Assembly: GCA_038233135.1 (NCBI GenBank)
Contig: JBBSMN010000204.1
Span: 1 to 5,065, forward strand
Length of the DNA: 5,065 nt
Direction of reading: 5' to 3'
DNA from: JACCVL01 sp038233135
Lineage (GTDB): Bacteria > Actinomycetota > Actinomycetes > Propionibacteriales > Nocardioidaceae
The position numbers were made by a program, and so were the translations under genes. Within the stretch, counting starts at the first letter, position 1, and every line of letters begins with the position of its first letter. Of this stretch, positions 1 to 5,065 are shown piece after piece. The notes beneath the pieces are model-generated. The model did no database searches. It was given only the letters and a program-made list of their open reading frames with translations, and was not told the DNA's origin.

Positions 1-3000
1 ACCGAGTTGGCCAGGGCGAGGGTCTGCCGGTCGTTGTCGGCGAGCACCAGCCGCGCCACCTCCTCGGTCATGTCCACGAGCAGGGCGTTGCGCTGCTTGC
101 CGGTCAAGTCACCCGCCTCGACGACCCGGTCGAGCAGGATCTTGATGTTGACCTCGTGGTCGGAGGTGTCGACACCCGCCGAGTTGTCGATGAAGTCGGT
201 GCAGATACGCCCACCGGCCAAGGCGTACTCGACCCGGCCGCGCTGGGTGAGGCCCAGGTTGCCGCCCTCGCCGACACAGCGTGCACGCAGCTGCGACCCG
301 TCGACACGGATCGCGTCGCTGGCCTTGTCACCGGCGCCGGCGTGGGTCTCGGTGCTCGCCTTCACGTAGGTCCCGATGCCGCCGTTCCACAGCAGGTCCA
401 CCGGCGCCGTCAGGACCGCCCGCATCACGGCGTTGGGTGTCAACCGCTCCACGTCGTCGTCGAGACCAAGCACCGCCCGCACCTGCGGCGACAGCGGGAT
501 GGACTTGGCGGTACGCGGGAACAACCCGCCACCGGCCGAGATCAGGTCGGAGTCGTAGTCGGCCCAGCTGGACCGCGGCAGCTCGAACAGCCGACGCCGC
601 TCCGCGTACGACGCGGCCGCGTCCGGGTCGGGGTCGAGGAAGATGTGCCGGTGGTCGAACGCCGCGACCAGCCGGGTGTGCTCCGACAACAGCATGCCGT
701 TGCCGAAGACGTCGCCGGACATGTCGCCGATGCCGACACAGGTGAAGTCCTCTGCCTGGCAGTCGACACCCATCTCGCGGAAGTGCCGCTTGACCGACTC
801 CCACGCCCCCCGGGCGGTGATGCCCATCGCCTTGTGGTCATAGCCCTCCGAGCCGCCGGAGGCGAAGGCGTCCCCCAGCCAGAAGCCGTAGTCGGCGGCC
901 ACCTCGTTGGCGATGTCGGAGAACGCGGCGGTCCCCTTGTCGGCGGCCACGACCAGGTAGGCGTCGGCACCGTCGTGACGCACGACCTGCGGCGGGGGGA
1001 CGATCTCCTCGCCCGCGAGGTTGTCGGTCACGTCCAGCATGCCGGCGATGAAGGTGCGATAACAGGCGATGCCCTCGGCCAGCCAGGCATCGCGATCCGT
1101 CGCGGCATCCGGGAGCTGCTTGCAGTAGAAGCCGCCCTTGGCCCCGACCGGCACGATCACCGCATTCTTGACCATCTGCGCCTTGACCAGGCCGAGCACC
1201 TCGGTGCGGAAGTCCTCGCGGCGGTCCGACCAGCGCAGCCCGCCGCGCGCGACAGGCCCGAAGCGCAGGTGCACCCCCTCGACGCGCGGCGAGTAGACGA
1301 ACAGCTCGAAGCGCGGCCGGGGCTGCGGGACGTCCTCGATGCCCTGCGGCTCGATCTTCAGCGCGATCGCCGTACGGGTCGGCTCGCCGTCGGCCGTCGG
1401 CAGGTAGTAGCTGGTGCGCGCGGTGGCACAGATCGCGGTCATGTAGGAGCGCAGGATGCGGTCGTGGTCGAGGCTCTCGACGTCGTCCAGCGCCGCCTTG
1501 ATGTCGTCCTCGTGCTGGGTGACGGCGGCGACCCGGGCCTCGTCGTCCGCGGCGGCTTCCTCGCTGCCCGGGTCGAAGCGTGCCGCGAACAGCCCGACCA
1601 GCAGCCTCGCGACGCCTGCGTGGCGCAGCATCGTGTCCTCGAGGTAGGTCTGGCTGAACGGTGTCCCGACCTGCCGCATCCAGCGGGCGTAGGCACGCAG
1701 CAGCGACACCTCACGCCACGACAACCCGGCCGCAAGCACCAGCCGGTTGAAGCCGTCGGCCTCGGCGTGGCGCTGCCAGCAGGCCCGGAACGTGTCCTGG
1801 AACAGCTCGCGACCGCGCTCCCCCGGCTCGCCGGCATAGCGCAGCCCGAAGTCGTAGATCCATGCCAGGGGGCGCGCGCCGTGCCCGTCCTCCAGCACGT
1901 ACGGACGCTCGTCGACGACCTCCACCCCCAGCGAGCTGAACAGCGGCAGCACCTCGGTGAGCGACAGCGGCGCCCCGGTGCGGTAGATCTTGAACCGGCC
2001 CTCACCGGGCGGGGCGTCGGACGGCTCGTACAGGTGCAGGCCCAGGCCGCTGTCCCCGACGTCCTCCAGCCGTTGCAGGTCGCTGACGGCCACCCGCGGG
2101 TCGAAGTCCTCCTTGTACGCCTCGGGGAACGACCCGCCGTAGCGGCCCAGCAGCCGCGACCCGTCGGCCTCCCCCAGCATCTCGTAGCTCACCTGGGCCA
2201 GGTCGTCGCTCCACGAGCGCGTGGCGTCGCCGAGCAGCCGCTCGATGACCGGCTCGTCGATCTCGCCGACCAGCTCGCCGCTCGGCGGGCGGACCACGAA
2301 GTGCAGCCGGGCCAGGACCGACTCGCTGACCCGCGCGGTGTAGTCGGTGCTGACCCCGTCGGCCTCGCCGCCCTCGGACAGCGCCTCGGCGAGGATCTGC
2401 TCCATGCGTCTGCGCACCTGCGTGGTATAGCGGTCGCGGGGCAGGTAGACCAGGCAGGACAGGTAGCGGCGGTACGGGTCCTCGCGCACGAACAGCCGCA
2501 GCTGCCGTCGCTCCTGCAGGTGCAGCACCGAGTGCATCGTCGGCACCAGCTGGTCGACCTGGGTCTGGAAGAGCTCGTCGCGCGGATAGGTCTCCAGCAG
2601 GTCCATCAGCGCCTTGCCGCTGTGGCTCATCGCCTGGAACCCGAGCCGTTCAAGCACCTCGACCGCCTTGCGCCGCAGCACCGGGATGCGGGTGACCGAC
2701 TCGGTGTAGGCCGCAGAGGAGAACAGGCCCAGGAACCGTCGCTCGCCGGTCACCTCGCCGTGCTCGTCGAAGGTCTTGATGCCGAGGTAGTCGAGGTAGG
2801 CCGGTCGGTGCACCGTGGATCGCGAGTTGGCCTTGGTGATGATGGCCAGCTCCTTGGCGCGGGCGAGCTCGGCCACCGGGGCAGGCAGCCGCTTGCCCGC
2901 CGGTGGGGCGTCGGAGCGAAGGATGCCGAGCCCGCTGCCTGGCACAGCCTTGAGCACCGCGCTGCTGTCGCTGTCGGAGCCCGAGCCGGGGCTCGGGCTG

Positions 3001-3758
3001 GGGCCGGAGTCAAGGACGTACTCCCGGTAGCCGAGAAAGGTGACGTGACCGTCACCCAGCCAGGTCAGCAGCTCCGCGACCTCATTGACCTCGATGTCGC
3101 CCAGCGGCGGTGGGTCGGAGCGCAGCTCGTCGACGATCTCGGTGGCTCGGGTGTGCATCTTGGACCAGTCCTCGACCGCCTCGCGGACGTCGCGCAGCAC
3201 GCCGGTCAGCCCCTGCTCGAGCTGGTCGGCCCGCCCGGTGTCGTCGATCCGGTCGATCTCGACGTGCATCCAGGACTCGGTGCCCCCGTCACCGTCCGCG
3301 ACGCCGTCGTCGGCCGCCGGCGCGAAGTCCTGCAGGCTCCCCGCGACGTCGCGCTCCACCTGCAGCTGCGGGTGGATGACCAGGTGGATGTCGTGCCCGT
3401 GCTGAGCCAGGTGCATGGTCACCGAGTCGACAAGGAACGGCATGTCGTCGGTGACGATCTCCACCACCGAATGGCCCGCGGCCGACCACCCGTGCTCGCC
3501 GACGACCGGCGTCGACACCTGCACCGTGGCCGTGCCCTGCGGCCGCTCGGCGGCCAGCCGCAACTGACTCATCGCGGCGCCGTAGACGTCGGCCACCTCC
3601 CGGTCGGCAAGCTCCTCGGTGGTGACCTGGCGGTAGTACGCCGCCAGCAACCGGTGCACGGTCTCGCCGTCGACCCCGGACGTCCCGCGACGTGCCTCCG
3701 CGACCTCGTCGGCAGCATCCAGTATCGCCGCCAGTGCTCGGTCCTGCTCGGCGCGCAT
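1..3758 (-). CDS. gdh: NAD-specific glutamate dehydrogenase, large (180-kDa) type, 3'-truncated by window edge
   Basis: Catalyses NAD+-dependent oxidative deamination of glutamate to 2-oxoglutarate and ammonium in the cytoplasm, a catabolic role. I translated the reverse strand from the ATG at 3758; residues 1-1252 are visible without a stop, against about 1600 for the family. An ACT-like N-terminal segment contains TDDMPFLVDS (about 103-112), followed by GHVTFLGYREY (237-247) and FVREDPYRRYLSCLVYLPRD (423-442). The catalytic part has RGGLRWSDRREDFRTEVLGL (838-857) and VGAKGGF, with Lys874 in the glutamate-binding KGG motif. It continues with GDMSGDVFGNG (1011-1021), LLWNGGIGTY (1122-1131), GEGGNLG (1163-1169) and DNSAGVD (1191-1197). 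All are hallmarks of the Bac_GDH family first described in Streptomyces clavuligerus and present as Gdh in mycobacteria. The start is supported by GAGGTGA 8 nt upstream. A Ser/Gly/Pro-rich linker lies at residues 251-266. No TTA, CTA or TCA codons occur. In mycobacteria the enzyme is inhibited by GarA; whether that applies here cannot be seen. Confidence 0.97.
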   Translation of the reverse strand, partial: MRAEQDRALAAILDAADEVAEARRGTSGVDGETVHRLLAAYYRQVTTEELADREVADVYGAAMSQLRLAAERPQGTATVQVSTPVVGEHGWSAAGHSVVEIVTDDMPFLVDSVTMHLAQHGHDIHLVIHPQLQVERDVAGSLQDFAPAADDGVADGDGGTESWMHVEIDRIDDTGRADQLEQGLTGVLRDVREAVEDWSKMHTRATEIVDELRSDPPPLGDIEVNEVAELLTWLGDGHVTFLGYREYVLDSGPSPSPGSGSDSDSSAVLKAVPGSGLGILRSDAPPAGKRLPAPVAELARAKELAIITKANSRSTVHRPAYLDYLGIKTFDEHGEVTGERRFLGLFSSAAYTESVTRIPVLRRKAVEVLERLGFQAMSHSGKALMDLLETYPRDELFQTQVDQLVPTMHSVLHLQERRQLRLFVREDPYRRYLSCLVYLPRDRYTTQVRRRMEQILAEALSEGGEADGVSTDYTARVSESVLARLHFVVRPPSGELVGEIDEPVIERLLGDATRSWSDDLAQVSYEMLGEADGSRLLGRYGGSFPEAYKEDFDPRVAVSDLQRLEDVGDSGLGLHLYEPSDAPPGEGRFKIYRTGAPLSLTEVLPLFSSLGVEVVDERPYVLEDGHGARPLAWIYDFGLRYAGEPGERGRELFQDTFRACWQRHAEADGFNRLVLAAGLSWREVSLLRAYARWMRQVGTPFSQTYLEDTMLRHAGVARLLVGLFAARFDPGSEEAAADDEARVAAVTQHEDDIKAALDDVESLDHDRILRSYMTAICATARTSYYLPTADGEPTRTAIALKIEPQGIEDVPQPRPRFELFVYSPRVEGVHLRFGPVARGGLRWSDRREDFRTEVLGLVKAQMVKNAVIVPVGAKGGFYCKQLPDAATDRDAWLAEGIACYRTFIAGMLDVTDNLAGEEIVPPPQVVRHDGADAYLVVAADKGTAAFSDIANEVAADYGFWLGDAFASGGSEGYDHKAMGITARGAWESVKRHFREMGVDCQAEDFTCVGIGDMSGDVFGNGMLLSEHTRLVAAFDHRHIFLDPDPDAAASYAERRRLFELPRSSWADYDSDLISAGGGLFPRTAKSIPLSPQVRAVLGLDDDVERLTPNAVMRAVLTAPVDLLWNGGIGTYVKASTETHAGAGDKASDAIRVDGSQLRARCVGEGGNLGLTQRGRVEYALAGGRICTDFIDNSAGVDTSDHEVNIKILLDRVVEAGDLTGKQRNALLVDMTEEVARLVLADNDRQTLALANS
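2961..3008 (-). other. Low-complexity Ser/Gly/Pro/Asp linker in glutamate dehydrogenase with embedded near-palindrome
   Basis: These codons specify residues 251-266, SGPSPSPGSGSDSDSS, between the FLGYREY strand and the conserved VPGSGLGILR stretch. This is a loop that varies among relatives. The DNA contains AGCCCGAGCC (2978-2987) and its exact reverse complement GGCTCGGGCT (2990-2999), with a 2-nt centre. It is probably a flexible insertion of simple-sequence origin. Confidence 0.7.
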
Positions 3759-3766
3759 CGCGCAGA

Positions 3767-3773
3767 TCACCTC
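3767..3773 (-). promoter_or_regulatory. Ribosome-binding site of the glutamate dehydrogenase gene
   Basis: On the minus strand the bases read GAGGTGA, a strong Shine-Dalgarno match ending 8 nt before the ATG at 3758. This spacing decides the start in favour of that ATG over the in-frame GTG at 3770-3768, which overlaps the site itself. Confidence 0.75.
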
Positions 3774-3779
3774 GCACCC

Positions 3780-3810
3780 GGTGTCGCGTCGCACATCGTT
3801 ATGCGACACC
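3780..3810. repeat. 8-bp perfect inverted repeat, candidate operator
   Basis: The arms GGTGTCGC (3780-3787) and GCGACACC (3803-3810) are exact reverse complements separated by 15 nt, with a centre-to-centre distance of 23 bp (about two helical turns). A second, overlapping pairing, GTCGCA (3788-3793) with TGCGAC (3802-3807), is also possible. There is no T-tract, so a terminator is unlikely. It lies 22 nt upstream of the dehydrogenase start and 50 nt upstream of the DUF2505 start, overlapping the predicted leftward transcription start. A dimeric regulator site or a 5'-UTR hairpin are both plausible; chance is not excluded. Confidence 0.4.
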
Positions 3811-3812
3811 TG

Positions 3813-3818
3813 AGCCTA
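3813..3818 (-). promoter_or_regulatory. Candidate -10 element for the glutamate dehydrogenase gene
   Basis: Minus-strand TAGGCT fits the actinobacterial TANNNT -10 consensus. A start about 7 nt downstream would fall near 3806, inside the right arm of the inverted repeat, and give a 5'-UTR of roughly 48 nt. No good -35 box is seen, so this is tentative. Confidence 0.25.
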
Positions 3819-3847
3819 TCGCTGCGGCACTCGCACGACGGCGTCGA

Positions 3848-3853
3848 TACGGT
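3848..3853 (+). promoter_or_regulatory. Candidate -10 element placing the DUF2505 transcript start at its ATG
   Basis: TACGGT fits TANNNT and ends 7 nt before the ATG at 3861. This is the spacing expected for the leaderless transcripts common in actinobacteria. There is no recognisable -35 box. It is a short, degenerate motif and may be coincidental. Confidence 0.25.
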
Positions 3854-3860
3854 CGGAGGC

Positions 3861-4346
3861 ATGAAGTTCCTCGAGCAGCACCAGTACGACGCCGCGCCGG
3901 TCGACGTGTGGGCGATGCTGCGCGACCGCAGCTTCCGCGAGGACGTGTGTCGCGCGACAGGCGCCCGGGAGTGGGCGGTCGGCATCGATGCCGACGTCGA
4001 GGGCGGCACGGTCACCGTCACCCGGGTGATCTCCGCCAACGTCTCCGAGGCGATCAAGAAGCTGGTCGGCGAGACGGTCACGATCGTGCAGACAGAGCAG
4101 TGGGGAGCAGCCGTCGAGGACGGCGCCCGCTCCGCGGACATGCACCTGGACGTGGAGGGTCAGCCGGCCACCATGACCGGTACGCACTCGCTCGTCCCGC
4201 AGGGCGCGGGCACGTTGTTCGAGGTTGCCGGCGACCTGAAGGTGTCGATCCCGCTGCTGGGCGGCAGGATCGAGAAGGAGATCGCCAAGGCGGTGTCGGC
4301 CGGTCTGCGCGAGGAGCACACGCTGGGCGAGACCTACCTCAGCTGA
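3861..4346 (+). CDS. DUF2505 family protein (START/SRPBCC-like fold)
   Basis: A complete 161-residue soluble protein with no signal peptide or membrane segment. It resembles the DUF2505 family of actinobacterial proteins of unknown function, which I believe belongs to the SRPBCC/Bet v 1-like superfamily of hydrophobic-ligand-binding folds. Residues 1-30 (MKFLEQHQYDAAPVDVWAML, then RDRSFREDVC) match the first strand and the following helices of such domains. About residues 36-130 alternate charged and hydrophobic positions as expected of a curved beta sheet, including a KKLVGETVTIVQTEQW stretch (66-81). PLLGGRIEKEIAKAV (131-145) starts the long C-terminal helix. Length agrees with the family. 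The ATG is chosen because family members begin at MKF; GGAGG lies only 1 nt upstream, which is too close for a normal ribosome-binding site. The gene is divergent from the dehydrogenase and convergent with pruA. Ligand and role are unknown; antisense position between two glutamate-catabolic genes is only suggestive. Confidence 0.85.
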   Translation: MKFLEQHQYDAAPVDVWAMLRDRSFREDVCRATGAREWAVGIDADVEGGTVTVTRVISANVSEAIKKLVGETVTIVQTEQWGAAVEDGARSADMHLDVEGQPATMTGTHSLVPQGAGTLFEVAGDLKVSIPLLGGRIEKEIAKAVSAGLREEHTLGETYLS

Positions 4347-4349
4347 GCA

Positions 4350-5065
4350 TCAACCCGGGTCCGGCGCCATGTGCGGGTAGGCATGGTCGACCGGCGGGAC
4401 GAGGGTCTCCTTGATCGCCCGCGTCGAGGTCCACCGCTGCAGGTTCTGCAGCGAGCCCGCCTTGTCGTTGGTGCCCGACCCGCGGGCGCCGCCGAACGGC
4501 TGCTGGCCGACCACTGCACCGGTCGGCTTGTCGTTGACGTAGAAGTTGCCGGCGGCGAACCGCAGTCGCTGCTGGGCGTCGACGATCGCCGCCCGTTCGG
4601 TCGCGATCACGGCGCCGGTGAGGGCGTACGGTGCCGCCGACTCCATCTGGTCGACGACCTTCGGGTACTGCCGGTCGGGGTAGACGTGCACCGACAGGAT
4701 CGGCCCGAAGTACTCGGTGGTGAACATCTGGTCGGTCGGGTCCTCCCCGACGAGGATCGTCGGGCGCACGAACCAGCCCTGCGCATCGTCGTATGTCCCG
4801 CCGGCGGCCACGTCAATGGACGCCGTGGCGCGGGCCCGGTCAATCGCGGACTTGTGCTTGGCGAAGGCCCGCTCGTCGATCACGGCACCCATGAAGTTGC
4901 CCAGGTCGGTGACCGACCCCATCGGCAGCGACTCGGTGGTGTCGACCAGCTCCTTGCCGATCTGCTTCCACAGGCTGCGCGGGACAAACGCGCGCGACGC
5001 GGCCGAGCACTTCTGCCCCTGGTACTCGAACGCGCCGCGGATCATCGCCGTGCGCAGCACGGCCG
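4350..5065 (-). CDS. pruA: L-glutamate gamma-semialdehyde dehydrogenase (P5C dehydrogenase), C-terminal part, 5'-truncated by window edge
   Basis: Oxidises L-glutamate gamma-semialdehyde, in equilibrium with 1-pyrroline-5-carboxylate, to glutamate with NAD+. This is the second step of proline degradation and the end of arginine/ornithine degradation. About 237 of some 540 residues are visible. The reading frame is open through the right window edge, so the GTG at 5060 is an internal Val codon, not a start. The aldehyde-dehydrogenase nucleophile is the Cys of FEYQGQKCSAASR (codon 5007-5009). EYFGPIL (Glu codon 4713-4715) is the conserved segment contacting the cofactor. NDKPTGAVVGQQPFGG and the following GSGTNDKAG (4455-4532) form the substrate-anchoring loop typical of P5C dehydrogenases. 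The C-terminal RWTSTRAIKET is also family-typical. The upstream NAD-binding region and general-base Glu are outside the window. The gene ends 3 nt from the stop of the convergent DUF2505 gene, with no visible terminator. Confidence 0.96.
   Translation of the reverse strand, partial: AVLRTAMIRGAFEYQGQKCSAASRAFVPRSLWKQIGKELVDTTESLPMGSVTDLGNFMGAVIDERAFAKHKSAIDRARATASIDVAAGGTYDDAQGWFVRPTILVGEDPTDQMFTTEYFGPILSVHVYPDRQYPKVVDQMESAAPYALTGAVIATERAAIVDAQQRLRFAAGNFYVNDKPTGAVVGQQPFGGARGSGTNDKAGSLQNLQRWTSTRAIKETLVPPVDHAYPHMAPDPG

Larger units (their letters stand above)
3759..3860. promoter_or_regulatory. Divergent intergenic promoter region
   Basis: This 102-bp gap separates the start codons of the leftward glutamate dehydrogenase gene and the rightward DUF2505 gene, so the promoters of both should lie here or overlap the gene starts. 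Candidate TANNNT -10 elements exist on both strands: AGCCTA at 3813-3818, read as TAGGCT leftward, and TACGGT at 3848-3853 rightward. Neither has a convincing TTGACA-like -35 box at 16-19 bp. The region also carries an 8-bp inverted repeat centred at 3795. That promoters are present follows from gene orientation; the individual boxes are weak guesses. Confidence 0.6.

Noticed and set aside
3289..3777. Minus-strand GTG-initiated ORF of 162 codons overlapping the gdh start
   Set aside because: It is an out-of-frame shadow of the gdh N-terminus, Arg/Gly/Ala-rich without domain signals; the in-phase gdh frame carries the ACT-like motifs and a better-placed ribosome-binding site.
156..3860. Plus-strand open frame of more than 1200 codons continuous with the DUF2505 gene
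   Set aside because: It is the codon-aligned antisense of gdh, whose minus-strand translation carries all the glutamate dehydrogenase motifs. The antisense product is rich in Arg, Val, Gln and His with no recognisable domain, and family homology begins only at the Met at 3861.
3801..3860. Upstream in-frame ATG at 3801 as an alternative DUF2505 start (20 extra residues)
   Set aside because: It has no purine-rich site before it, overlaps the inverted repeat, and adds residues that DUF2505 proteins lack; the family typically begins at MKF.
4353..4360. ACCCGGGT palindrome near the convergent stops as a bidirectional terminator
   Set aside because: It has only four-base arms with no loop and no adjacent T-tract, and it lies inside the last pruA codons; it cannot form a useful hairpin.
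5058..5060. GTG as the start codon of the pruA fragment
   Set aside because: The frame is open to the window edge, and the residues after the GTG lie in the middle of the aldehyde dehydrogenase fold just before the catalytic Cys, so it is an internal Val codon.

Overview
The window is very GC-rich. Its three protein genes point to the Actinomycetota: a 180-kDa-type NAD-glutamate dehydrogenase, a DUF2505 protein (to my knowledge a mainly actinobacterial family) and an actinobacterial-style L-glutamate gamma-semialdehyde dehydrogenase. I cannot place it below phylum with confidence. Nothing suggests a mobile element, prophage, CRISPR array or RNA gene.

Layout: (1) Positions 1-3758, minus strand: the N-terminal 1252 residues of a large NAD-specific glutamate dehydrogenase. 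The C-terminal part, probably about 350 residues, lies off the left edge. (2) Positions 3759-3860: a 102-bp divergent intergenic region. It holds the dehydrogenase ribosome-binding site, an 8-bp perfect inverted repeat (3780-3810) and candidate -10 elements on both strands. (3) Positions 3861-4346, plus strand: a complete 161-residue DUF2505 protein with a START/SRPBCC-like layout. (4) Positions 4350-5065, minus strand: the C-terminal ~237 residues of L-glutamate gamma-semialdehyde dehydrogenase (PruA/RocA), running off the right edge. It is convergent with the DUF2505 gene, and only 3 nt separate the two stop codons.

Function: PruA makes glutamate from glutamate semialdehyde, the last step of proline (and arginine/ornithine) breakdown. 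The NAD-dehydrogenase then deaminates glutamate to 2-oxoglutarate for the TCA cycle. The two enzymes lie on the same strand about 0.6 kb apart and form consecutive catabolic steps, with the DUF2505 gene inserted in the opposite orientation between them. Its role is unknown. No previously undescribed system is evident. The points worth checking are the palindromic element in the divergent promoter, the unusual translation start of the DUF2505 gene, the overlapping transcription implied by the 3-nt convergent junction, and a low-complexity palindromic linker inside the dehydrogenase gene.
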